Shown piece by piece: positions 12,111 to 21,848 of a stretch of 64,000 bases of DNA. The stretch covers positions 7,806,743-7,870,742 of the forward strand of contig CM076962.1 of the NCBI GenBank assembly GCA_039566865.1, written 5' to 3'. Made by a program: the position numbers and the translations under genes. The notes under the pieces are model-generated. The model was not told where the DNA came from, searched no databases, and saw nothing but the letters and a program-made list of their open reading frames with translations. This DNA comes from Aurelia coerulea (lineage: Eukaryota > Cnidaria > Scyphozoa > Semaeostomeae > Ulmaridae). Each line of letters starts with the position of its first letter. Positions within the stretch are counted from its first letter, which is position 1.

Positions 12111-12139
12111 GGGGGGGGGGGGGGGGGGGGGGGGGGGGG
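12111..12139 (+). repeat. 29-base G homopolymer
   Basis: An uninterrupted run of G close to the right end of element X. The left end of X has a shorter G run at a mirrored place. The length may be affected by sequencing error. Confidence 0.8.
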
Positions 12140-12316
12140 TGGAAAGCACCCCTGCCGCCCATAAATGGTAGCTCGAGAAAAGCCCATATGGATTAGGGTT
12201 AAAGGACAAGTCTGGGGGCTGGTATGATTGATGATGAAATGCAAGATAATACTGCTATGAATGATGTATGATACTTTTTTCCACTATTTTTCACATTCTC
12301 CTTGTGAAATTACATA

Positions 12317-12553
12317 TTCAAATAAGCAATTTGAGCGAAGTGACGTCATATCGCGCAAACGAAAACGAGACTATGTAATTGTTTTTTCGCCTCTTTATCG
12401 TAGCAAGCCTCTTTATCGTGTTCTTCTGCCATTTTCAATGTATGAGTACACGATAAAGAGGCTAGCAGCGATTAAGAGGCAAAAAAACCAATCGCACAGC
12501 CTCGTTTTCGTTTGTGGGATATGGTTTCACTGCGCTCAAATTGCTTATTTGAA
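12317..12553. repeat. 237-bp palindromic MITE inside element Y
   Basis: Nearly self-complementary over its whole length. The ends are TTCAAATAAGCAATTTGAGC and its reverse complement, and the centre carries GCCTCTTTATCGT repeats in both orientations. The left TIR of Y stops at this hairpin, which suggests it entered Y. The open frame across it is a by-product. Confidence 0.8.
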
Positions 12554-13039
12554 TCAAGGGCGCCTACCTTGTAGGAAGTGTGTTTATTCCCAGTACTGTA
12601 GAGTAATGGGTGTCCTGTGACCCAGTACAGAGAGTGTCCTAAAACCGTACCGTGACCCAGCAGTACGCAGAGTTAGTCCTCTCAAGTCCTCAAGGTCAAG
12701 ATGACGTATGAATAAGTTTGTGGTTTCAAATTCCGGTGTTATGAAACACGATATCAACTGTTATACGATCTGGCCACAGGGAATCAGACAGCGTGACTTT
12801 TGATTGGTCAATTCTAACAGACGTTAGAATTTGAAAATCCCAGTAACAAGAAAAATTTAGGGGTATGCAACTTTTCCTAACTCCATTGTTCACTTTTCTC
12901 ACAAGCGCGTTACACGTTGCTGTGGTCAGAGCCCGTTGCTATGGCCAGTAAACAAAACTTTCGGTAAATTCAGCTGGGGGTTGGCACTGCTAAGAAATTT
13001 TTCAGCTGGTTGTTCGCTTATTGTCACGCAGTGTCTGTG

Positions 13040-13146
13040 GTCGTCTGACTTGACTTGGGATATATTTTGGTTTTATTTTTGCGGAAGAGACTTGGGGCAG
13101 AGGTATATATTTTGGTTTTGTTTTCGCGGAAGTGACTTGGGGCAAG
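13040..13146 (+). repeat. two-copy tandem repeat of ~52 bp
   Basis: The block containing TATATTTTGGTTTT and GCGGAAG(A/T)GACTTGGG occurs twice in direct succession. No function is evident. Confidence 0.7.
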
Positions 13147-13910
13147 TCCAAACTGAGGTAAGAAAAGTTGTTTAAATTAACCGTTTTGTTGTCGAAATAT
13201 TGATTTTGCAAGTACTTTTCTTCATTCAAAGTAGCATAACATAAAGTAAGAATTGGTTCAATAGCATGCAAGCGTTTAATAAGTTTAAATTCTCAATTAG
13301 GTTAAGGATTTGCCTTGTGCATGAAAGGAAACTGTAGAATTTGAATGAAGAATGCATTTGAAAAGTATTTATTAACTTGGAACTTGACCTCTTCTATTTA
13401 TCATGGTTTCTTGATTTTCTGGAGGTGCAGGTAAACTTTCTTGAAAGCCGTTGCTTATAAAAACGTGTCTTGATTGTTATTCTCAGGTACTACGCTCGTC
13501 CTCCAATAATCTTGAGGATTGACTTTTTCACGCGACCCCCTAGTTTGCACACGGTGTCACTTTTCACATCTGGTTGAACAAAGGCTTATGTAAACAATTT
13601 TGCTTGACCGAAGCCACAACGGATAGAACGCGCTTGTGATAATCTTCTCTTGAGATCCTGCTCGCTGATTGGTTTATCTGCAGAAGTTGCATACCCCTCA
13701 GTTATTATGATATACAAAGATTAACAGGACTGGGTCATAGGACACCGCGTAAAGTACCGTGAATAAACACACTTCCTACAAGGTAGGCGCCCTTGTTTGA
13801 ATATGCAATTTCACAAGGAGGAATGTGAAAAATAGTGGAACAAAATATCATACATCATTGATAGCAGTATTATCTTGCATTTCATCAAAGCCCCCAGACT
13901 TGTCCTTTAA

Positions 13911-14240
13911 ATTGTAGATGTTTACTCCGCCTACAACAACTCCCCTCGTGTTTTCTACTTCTTTCAATATCTTCTCATTATATAAATTGAATAGGCTTGG
14001 TGACAAAATGCAGCCCTGCCGTACTCCTTTCTTTATTTTGAATTCTGAAGTAGCTCCATTCTCTGTTCTTACTACTGCTGTCTGTTCCCAATATTATTTA
14101 GTTATTATCTGCAAATCTTTATCATCTATACCTATCTCCTGCAGACATTCGATCATTTGTTTGTGTTTTACACGATCAAATGCTTTGGTATAGTCTATGA
14201 AGCAAATGGACACATCTTTTTGTATCTGTAATGATTGTTG
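13911..14240 (-). pseudogene. family-E LINE, proximal RT piece
   Basis: On the minus strand from about 14,235 the frame encodes FIDYTKAFDRVKHKQM (first catalytic aspartate), YYWEQTAVVRTENG, then a block equivalent to RQGCILSPSLFNLY and GVVVGGVNIYNL. The next expected residues (RYADD) are at 9,578, across the TTAA insertion. The triplet frame is preserved across the break once the inserted 4.3 kb and the duplicated TTAA are disregarded. It is truncated 5' near 14,240. Confidence 0.75.
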
Positions 14241-14839
14241 ACATACAGTGGCGCCTCCAGGATATTTTATTTGGGGGGGGGGGGGCGAAACACAACGGGG
14301 TTTGGGACAGAGAACAATTTTCTTGGACCACGCCCTTAACTTTGGCTGTAGATGTAACCAACGCCCCTTTTATAGGTTGATATTAAGATAAATGAGTCTG
14401 TTGAAATAGCACAAGTAGGGTACCACAATTAGAAAATGACGTCCTACTGGCCACTGAGCGGCCAACTTTGGATTTCCAAAAATCTTCGCGACCAATCTGA
14501 TACGCCACTCCGTAATGCAATTATCGAGGGGCTGTCAAGTTCTCTCAGATTCAGAAATCTGAAGTATATGGTTTTTGAAAAAGAAGCCATCGGGCTTAGC
14601 AGAAACTTTGAAGTTGCCTGACCTCAAAATGAAAATCTTGACAATGCGTTGATAGTTTGTCTCGGAAATTTTTCAAAAAGCCAATACATTGGCTAAGAGC
14701 GACTTTGCCAGTCACTTTCCATCATTTCTCCTAAAGATCCAAACCTCTCCAGGGGCTTCACAACCAGAAAAAAATGCCGAGTCATTGGCCTACAGATCGT
14801 CGGAAAATGCAATTGAGATAGCAAGATTGTACAAACCAT
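14241..14839. other. no recognisable gene; G-rich repeat end at 14,248-14,290
   Basis: CAGTGGCGCCTCCAGGA followed by a G run at about 14,272-14,284 resembles ends of common hAT-type MITEs, but no partner end was found. The rest is unassigned AT-rich sequence. Confidence 0.4.
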
Positions 14840-15587
14840 TTAATTTAATTTTTCATTTTACAATATTTATACAGGTTTAAATAGGTTTCATATATAAATA
14901 TGTTTTTCGACCTGACCTGTTTAAATGAAAATCCTAAGCACTAAAACTACAACGAAAATCCTAAGAACAAAAGAAATCTATATGCCTAATTTACAATGTT
15001 ATACGAAACTAAGTCTATTTATAAAATAAAAATTGTCCCCGTCTATAGTTGTTCTTTGAAGGTTTTCAGGGAGGGTGCCAATTTTGTCTCTCTTGCTAGA
15101 TTGTCCCACAGTTTGGCACCGCGATAAGAAAAAGCATTTTGGCCATTGATAGTTTTTAGGAGCGGTATCTTAAGATCAGTTTCCGATGAGCGCAGAAACC
15201 ACTCTCTACCGTCCGAACATTTTTATGAATAATTTGTTCAAGTAGTCTGGGGCAAGCGAATTCAAAGATTTGTAAGTTAGCATGGCTATTTCTTTTCTTA
15301 CAAGATTACTGCTATTTGACCAGCCAAGATTCTCAATTATTGGAGCAGCAGAAGCATCGTATGGGCTGCTCGTTACAATTCTTGCAGCTCTATTTTGGAT
15401 CTTTTGCAAGGCGTCAATTTTTGATTCACTACAGCAGCCCCAAACGGAACAACAGTAACTCAAATGGGGCTCAACAATTCCTCTAAAAATTTTGTTGAGT
15501 ACGTGAGATGGAAGATATTTCTTAGAATACTTAATAAGGCCAAGGGCTCGATTTACCTTGGTCTTGATAGTATCAATATGTTTGTCC
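14840..15587 (-). pseudogene. family-C LINE, 3' piece of three
   Basis: The minus-strand frame from 15,587 encodes WDKHIDTIKTKVNRALGLIK, VEPHLSYCCSVWGCC, QNRAARIVTSSPYDA and LTYKSLNSLAPDYL, which is the post-RT region of a LINE. After a frame change near 15,205 it ends in GAKLWDNLARE and a stop near 15,035. The 3' untranslated tail then runs to about 14,840. The piece begins exactly at the GTTTGTCC target duplication of the hAT-like element. The preceding residues (QLNWDK) lie at 29,393 and beyond. Confidence 0.85.
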
Positions 15588-15624
15588 CAGGGAGCGCTGT
15601 AGGCGCAGGAGGCGAAACGACCTA

Positions 15625-16717
15625 TTGTCCGAAGATGAATGTGTGATGCAGAATTGGAAAACGAGGCAAGGAAATGTACTTGCTGCGAGCTGCGATTTTG
15701 AAGAAATGGCGGCAATACGATGTTGCAGTGTAGTTGATTGTAATCACTTCGTTCAAAAATTTTGCAGATGTGCAGCTGCCCGACATGGAAAAACATGCTT
15801 TTATGGAATACTGTAACTTGATATGAGCTGAACAATGTAATTTCCTGTTCAATTACTAGCATTACCGACCGTATGCAAGGCGTTTTTTATTAACAAACTT
15901 GGAACATATTCTTGGAACATCACCTACCTCATTGCGGGCCTTGCGCTATCGATTATTTCGCACAGTAAAATGATCAACAGGTTGAAACATTTGATCTTAG
16001 TGTCTGAAAAGAAGTTATGGAAGAGGGCAAGAGACATTTGGTATTCTCCTGAGTGAAATAGGAAACCAAGAAATATTCACTTCACTCAAAAAAGAAAAGC
16101 CCAGATATCTAGTTTGCATGATGCCACTTATTGCTAGTCAAACCGTTCGAAGAAGACATATGCTTCAGAGGCATTAACAGAGTGTAAGCATTCAGAAGAG
16201 ACCCATTACTTGAATCCTTAAAACAAATTTTTCAGGAAAGAATTGCATTTTACTATTGTGCACAATTGACTTGCGGCTTGCTGGTGGAGGGGAAATGGAG
16301 TGGGTATGTTCTGTTAGTACCTGACTTGGAAATTAGACACACATGAAATGTCAAAACGTATAGGCTAAATACAGCAAAAACTGGCAAAGAACATTACTTT
16401 TAGGAAATCTAATTGAAGAAGTTGAAGTGGGCTTCATAAAAAGTTGTTGTTTTCATTGTCATATTTGGAAGTATTTTTTGTCATAATGTATAGTTGTCCG
16501 GATGAAGTATACACATCTTTCTTCATAAGAAACTCAACTGCCAGATTGCCAACAGATTAAGAAACTCCAGTACTGGCATAATATAGTTTAAGAAACTATT
16601 TATTTTGATAATGCAAATCCTCAGCATTAGTTTACTTAATTCCACTTCTTTTCTGTATCATTTTATTCGTGAGCAATGCATATTTATTGGAAGGGCTTCA
16701 AAAGCCTTCATTTGACA
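15625..16717. other. hAT-like element interior, no gene recognised
   Basis: No transposase motif was seen. A reversed fragment of the ~370-bp repeat lies near 16,515-16,640 (AAGAAACTC motifs). Confidence 0.4.
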
Positions 16718-17325
16718 TCCATTGACGAGATCTTCTCGCTGGAATTTCGGTAGTATTGCGACCATTTGTTCAAATCAACAGTCTTTGAAACAGGGCTCTG
16801 ATACAACTTTTATTGTATGGTGATAAAGACCTTTCTAGCGACGTTAATAAACATGTACTTGAACTGACCCTAAAGTTCATTCACCAAACTGGTCGATTGA
16901 ACTAAGGAAATTAACAGCGTTTATTTACATTTCATAGTCCCCAAGTCCCTTTGCTTCTCTTTCTTTTTGCTGCAAGTTTGTTTCACATTGTATGTTAGAC
17001 TCATTGGGCACAAATCCATTCTAATTCGAAAATTGAATCTCCAGTTCACCCATTCTTGTGAATAAAACCTGATCGCCCAAAAGTTAGCTCGACATACAAT
17101 GTGAAACAAACCTTAGTATTTATCAGTAGAAATTGTTCATGTGTACTTTTCGTAGCTTTACATTTAATTTTAGTTTAGTTACACGTTCTCTATGTTAATG
17201 ACTGCGGAGTTGTCATGGTCTCTTGCACTCCGTGGTATCGTCCTTGTAGTGTAGTAAAGTAGCTCGTACGTAGTGCTTTAAGTAGTTTGTTTGTAAAAAT
17301 TTTGTATTGAATAAAAAAAAGCCTT
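16718..17325 (+). pseudogene. family-A LINE 3' end fragment
   Basis: From 16,725 the sequence matches the end of the family-A coding region (GAGATCTTCTCGCTGGAATT, as at 55,270) but with several stops. It then has the 3' untranslated tail with TGGTATCGTCCTTGTAGTGT and an A-rich end near 17,320. A small TIR element at 16,976-17,111 interrupts the untranslated region. Confidence 0.7.
16976..17111. mobile_element. 136-bp MITE
   Basis: A perfect 20-base terminal inverted repeat, GTTTGTTTCACATTGTATGT, at 16,976-16,995 and reversed at 17,092-17,111. It sits in the family-A LINE 3' untranslated sequence. Confidence 0.75.
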
Positions 17326-17454
17326 GTTTTGAAACATTCACAAGGGCACATGTAGTGAACATGAAGATTGCTTGAGAAACTTTGCGTACGCAAAATCTGA
17401 TGATGATTTTGAGAAAGTTTCAGTTTCAGTGGCCCAAATTCTTAGTTTGTTATA

Positions 17455-17830
17455 AAAAAATGTGTACACATATTTTTTTTATAAGAAATTAAGAATTTTG
17501 TCGGGTCCTGAAAGTCTCTCAAAATTATAAGATTTTCAATAATCAGAGTTTCTTACGAGTTTCTTAGAGGTTCCATTTGACAACCTTCATGTTTATTACC
17601 TGTTCCCTCGTGAACATTTAAAAATAGGCTCTTTTCAAACATTTCTAGTGTTTGGCATCACTAAGTACCCTGTGAGTAATATGATACAGGAAACAAGTGA
17701 AATTAAAGAAACTTGTGTCAAATAAATAGTTTCTTAAGTTATATTTTCCCAAGACTGGAGTTTCTTAATTTTTTGGTGATCTGAGTTGAGTTTCTCATGG
17801 GCAGTTTTTTTATCAGAAATACATACATAT
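17455..17830 (+). repeat. ~370-bp interspersed repeat, copy 2
   Basis: Collinear with 10,765-11,145. Shared landmarks are GAGTTTCTTACGAGTTTCTT, GAGTAATATGATAC and GGAGTTTCTTAATTT. Confidence 0.65.
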
Positions 17831-17996
17831 TGTAGATAAGCAGAAGTCTCCAGTCCCATGAAAAATTTCCTTGCGATGTCATCTGAGCCATAAAAGTTTA
17901 AATAGCAATATTTTCGACTTGTCTCTCCTCCTAATAAAACACCAAATGATAGCACCATTTCACAAGATTTCCATGACAAACATACCGTGATCTTGC

Positions 17997-18558
17997 AAAA
18001 ATAACTGATTACTCATCAAAAATAATACTTCTAACGCCATAGAAAAATGAAACTAAACGTATTGGGCCGTGCCCTTCGTCAGCAGTCTTTTATTTTCTTG
18101 TTTCAAATTCAAGTTAATTATCCCTTCAAACCAGTTCCATTGATTTACAAAAGCCAAAAATAACTGATTACTCATCAAAAATATTACTTCTAATGCCATA
18201 GAAAAACGAAACTAAACGTATCGGGCCGTGCCCTTCGTCAGCAGTCTTTTTTTTCTTGTTTCAAATTCAAGTTAATTATCCCTTCAAACCAGTTCCATTG
18301 ATTTAAAAAAACCAAAAATAACTGATTACTCATCAAAAATATTACTTCTAATGCCATAGAAAAACGAAACTAAACGTATCGGGCCGTGCCCTTCGTCAGC
18401 AGTCTTTTTTTTTCTTGTTTCAAATTCAAGTTAATCATCCCTTCAAACCACTTCCATTGATTTAAAAAAACCAAAAATAACTGATTACTCATCAAAAATA
18501 TTACTTCTAATGCCATAGAAAAACGAAACTAAACGTATCGGGCCGTGCCCTTCGTCAG
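17997..18558 (+). repeat. tandem array, ~158-bp unit, 3.6 copies
   Basis: Units start at about 17,997, 18,156, 18,314 and 18,473. Each begins AAAAATAACTGATTACTCATC and contains CGTATYGGGCCGTGCCCTTCG. Copies differ at only a few sites. The last unit is cut after CCCTTCGTCAG. Confidence 0.9.
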
Positions 18559-19825
18559 TAGTAAAGGAACTTAGTAGAAACGAAGATTATAGAAAAATAG
18601 AACAGTAGGATCGAGCAAGTAACGGAAGAATACCGTGATCTACACTTTGTTTTTTAAGAAGCTAAATTCCAGGGCTGGTGGGTAGTTTCTTACATTTTAG
18701 GACACTTGCTACCAAGAGCTTCTCATTAATTTCTTGTTTATTTTTAATGCCAGAATGTATCTTTGTAGGGTTTGTGCAAGGTTATGAGCTTGCATTTGCA
18801 AAGAGCAACAAATCTAAGAATAGCCTTACTCGAATTGATGTCCCACATGTGCTGTGAGCAGTTGATAACCAAACAAATATTGTTGTGTAGGAATCGTTGC
18901 TTCGTTCTATTTATAGAGAAGCTTACTACAAAGGGGTATTGCACATTCCATTTAAAAGCTCCCAGATCAAATCAATCAAATTACTTGTTAAAACGTCTCT
19001 AAAAAGTTTCATTCTCTTAATTCACATTCAGAACAATGCCAAATCAGTTGCTGTTTACTGTAAAAACATTTTGAGTGACCTGGGAAAATGAAGGCTCTAA
19101 ATTAAAATGTTTCTTTAGCTTCTTCAATCCAGGTAGCATGGTTACTTACGTTTAAAAGATTGAGCCTAAACTGATACTTCTGATCTGTTTTTGATACAAA
19201 AATATGAGTGTAGCTGTTGTCATCATTGTGGTGTATTTACCCCTGGTAGCAGCTGTTTTGGAATTCCAAGAAAGTACGTTATACTATAATCTTCATGTAA
19301 CAGAGGTTCTTAGGAAGTTATGCAGTTCAAAATCTTCATAGTATTCACCGATGAGATTTTTATGATAACTGAATTACACAGTCACAGTTTAGAAACACCC
19401 ACATTCTCTAATTCCTTAGTTTATGAATATGTACATGATTTACAATTCCCTGTACAATTTCAGCAACTTCTTGCTTTTCATTCTTGCCCAACTCCTTGTT
19501 CATGAACACAATTACCTTTAATATATACACATGGCCTGTACTGTGTAACACACATTTGTTCGCAATTTATAACTTGACATTGCTTTTCTAAGCTCTAATT
19601 TGTTGATAAACAACTATTTGCAAATTGTGTTTTTCAAAAGGAGTAAATTTAAAAACCTAAGCTTTCTATGATACTGGTAAAGTATGATATGCACCCAGTT
19701 ATGCATCCTAAAAATATGACCCCAATAGGTGGAGACATCACTCAATTCGATCAAGAAAAATTTGAATGACCCCACAATAGCTCTGCAATAGGGAGGGAGG
19801 TTTGGGAGGAATTAAATGATGGCTG
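18559..19825. other. hAT-like element interior, no gene recognised
   Basis: AT-rich, with short open frames lacking recognisable domains. The sequence runs up to the BEL element target site CCTAG. Confidence 0.4.
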
Positions 19826-19830
19826 CCTAG

Positions 19831-20536
19831 TGTTGAATATGTTTATGTTTGTTAAGTGTTTCTGTTGTTGTTGTTGTTAGAATTTGGACTTTGGACTCTG
19901 AAGAACGATATGACAATTTGACTCTTGAACTTTGACCTTCTTGAGTAACTTTGTGTGTTTTGTGTACCCTTGGGACTCGTAGCTATAAGAGCGTTAGGCA
20001 TGCATCTTGGGGCAGCACAATTCAGATCAGATCATCAGAGCTCCAAGTCAAAGAAGAAGACGAAGAAAAGCTGCTCATGGCCGAGTTATCGAAGCTTTGT
20101 TAGGCCCGTAGGCCCACATACATACTGCAACAGCCTTATAGCTACGAGGACAAATAGATAGTAAGTTTCATTTATTAATTGTATTTATCTGTTTACTTTA
20201 TTCGTTTATTTAGAGTTTATTCTGTAATTGTTTATCTTGCATTTTCTTAGGTTTTTTGAAGTTGTTCTTTGTGCCTTTCACGTGTAAGATTCGTAGGCCT
20301 TATCTCTTGCATTTGTTTTGATATGAATTCTGTTTAGGATTTAGATTATTTGTTGCTGATATATTATTCACAGTATTTTGATTTGTTTAACTTATTTTCG
20401 TTTCTGTTAATTTTAGCGAACAATCATTGAATCATTGAGTTAGTGAATGCCAGCATTGTGTTTTGCTTTTGTGTCTGCTGGGTTCCTGTTGGATTCGTTC
20501 GTTCCCTCTGTAGTTGGTTTCTGCTGTGAAGCTACA
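19831..20536 (+). repeat. BEL/Pao 5' LTR
   Basis: A 706-bp direct repeat paired with 26,887-27,592. Its internal 68-residue open frame is repeated in the other LTR and is not regarded as a gene. Confidence 0.93.
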
Positions 20537-20582
20537 TCAGTTCGTATCTTGTCAGATAATCAAGATAGATCAATTAAGAATT

Positions 20583-21848
20583 ATGTTGTGTGGAAATGAT
20601 GATATTGATATGGAGCATATCCGACGTTTGAAGCATGTCAGAGCGAATGCAAAGCGAGAATTAACCAAAGCCGTGAACCGTGTGGCGGATGTTCTCGTTG
20701 TTGGTCAAACCCTTGATGATGTGAAAGCTGCAGAAGACAGGCTCATTGATCGATTCCACGATTTTAAATTGGCATGTGAAAGGTATCAGGCTGTGATCGC
20801 CGATGAAGTCGACAATGAAGAATGCCTTGCATACATGCACGAAGCTGAGACAAGATTTCTCGATATCAAAGAAAGAGTGTCTCTGTTGATTCATTCCCTT
20901 GAAACAAAATCACCGCTGCAGGAGGATGATATTGGACCTGAAGATTCGGTAAGCGAAACTAAATCACGCCCTTCCAACTCTCTTGTTTCTTCAAGGAGCT
21001 CCAGGAACTCGAAGAAGTCTGGGAGATCTGCACTTCAGGACATGATGTTGAAGAATGCTACAACAAAAGCATCCTTGCTTGCAGAGGCATCAATGCTAGA
21101 GGAGTGTCAGGATATTGCCCATGAAGAGTTGCGATTGAGTCAAAGGAGGAAGAAGCTGACACTGGACACCAAACTTGCAAAGCTTGAAGCTGAAGAAAGA
21201 GTCTGCGCTGAATTTGCCATGACAACAGGATCACGAGGTGATATGTGTAATGCACCACTGAGAAAGTCAACCTTTGAGACTACATTTCAGCAGAAGACAA
21301 CACATTCCAGAATGCACCACAGGACCGAGGATGAAAGAAGAGTGAATGATTCACACCGGCCACCGGTGCCATTTGCATCAAGTCGGCGTGTAGACAACAG
21401 TTGGAGCGTATGCAGTCCACAGACACGAAAGAAGCCAACAATTACCGATGGTGAGCAATTAATTCAGTCATCTTCAGAATTTATTAATCCCTCCCGACAG
21501 CAACGTCCTTTGAATTCCTTTGCTCCCCCTTGGAAGCTTCCCCCACAGCGTAACCCTGCTGATGAAACATGCACCCCCAAGCCCTATCCTGCACCCTTTG
21601 CTGACCCTTGGAAGCTCCCCCCACAGCGTAACCCTGCTGATGAAACATGCCCCCCAAGCCCCATCCTGCACCCTTTGCTCACCCTTGGAAGCTCCCCCCA
21701 CAACGAAACCCTGCTGATGGAACATACAACCCCAAGCCCCATCCTGCACCCTTTGCTGACCCTTGGAAGTTCCTCCCACAACGAAACCCTGCTGATGAAC
21801 CACATACCAATGCGACAGCAAATGGCGAAGAGTACCTCGATACAATGA
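20583..21848 (+). CDS. gag: BEL/Pao gag N-terminal region
   Basis: An open frame of about 420 residues. I prefer the ATG at 20,583, just downstream of the LTR, over the one at 20,514, which lies inside it. The N-terminal ~140 residues are charged and helical (LKHVRANAKRELTKAV, FHDFKLACERYQAV), as in BEL gag leader regions. A serine-rich stretch and a lysine/glutamate-rich coil follow (residues ~150-230). Near the end come the first repeats of a 25-residue proline-rich unit (PAPFADPWKLPPQRNPADE). At about 21,645-21,655 the reading frame passes out of register in a C-rich run, and the main ORF continues in another frame from 21,647. Whether this is a mutation or a translational frameshift site cannot be told here. 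Confidence 0.8.
   Translation: MLCGNDDIDMEHIRRLKHVRANAKRELTKAVNRVADVLVVGQTLDDVKAAEDRLIDRFHDFKLACERYQAVIADEVDNEECLAYMHEAETRFLDIKERVSLLIHSLETKSPLQEDDIGPEDSVSETKSRPSNSLVSSRSSRNSKKSGRSALQDMMLKNATTKASLLAEASMLEECQDIAHEELRLSQRRKKLTLDTKLAKLEAEERVCAEFAMTTGSRGDMCNAPLRKSTFETTFQQKTTHSRMHHRTEDERRVNDSHRPPVPFASSRRVDNSWSVCSPQTRKKPTITDGEQLIQSSSEFINPSRQQRPLNSFAPPWKLPPQRNPADETCTPKPYPAPFADPWKLPPQRNPADETCPPSPILHPLLTLGSSPHNETLLMEHTTPSPILHPLLTLGSSSHNETLLMNHIPMRQQMAKSTSIQ

Larger units (their letters stand above)
9583..12198. mobile_element. piggyBac-like non-autonomous element (X), 2.6 kb
   Basis: TTAA lies on both sides (9,579-9,582 and 12,199-12,202). Terminal inverted repeats are CCCTAATCCACATGGG on the left and CCCTAATCCATATGGG on the right, read inwards. 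TTAA target sites and CCY-starting ends are the hallmarks of the piggyBac superfamily. Next to both ends is a long G tract and a CCACCCC motif. No transposase ORF is visible. The element holds at least two further repeats, a nested TIR element (9,810-11,489) and a MITE-like unit (10,765-11,145). It splits the family-E LINE between its NIYNL and RYADD codons. Confidence 0.8.
12203..13906. mobile_element. TTAA-flanked TIR element (Y), 1.7 kb
   Basis: Perfect inverted ends AGGACAAGTCTGGGGGC, with similarity continuing for about 130 bases (through CTTGTGAAATT). Left TTAA 12,199-12,202 is shared with element X and right TTAA is 13,907-13,910. No transposase was recognised. It contains a 237-bp palindromic MITE (12,317-12,553) and a tandem duplication at 13,040-13,146. 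It either inserted at the TTAA flanking X, or X inserted at the TTAA flanking Y. Confidence 0.8.

Noticed and set aside
12261..12620. 119-residue ORF
   Set aside because: It runs through the TIR and palindromic MITE of element Y and has no domain.
19955..20161. 68-residue ORF as a gene, also at 27,011-27,217
   Set aside because: It lies in both LTRs and is identical or nearly so because the LTRs are duplicates.
20514..20582. ATG at 20,514 as the gag start
   Set aside because: It lies inside the 5' LTR. The ATG at 20,583 just after the LTR is more plausible.
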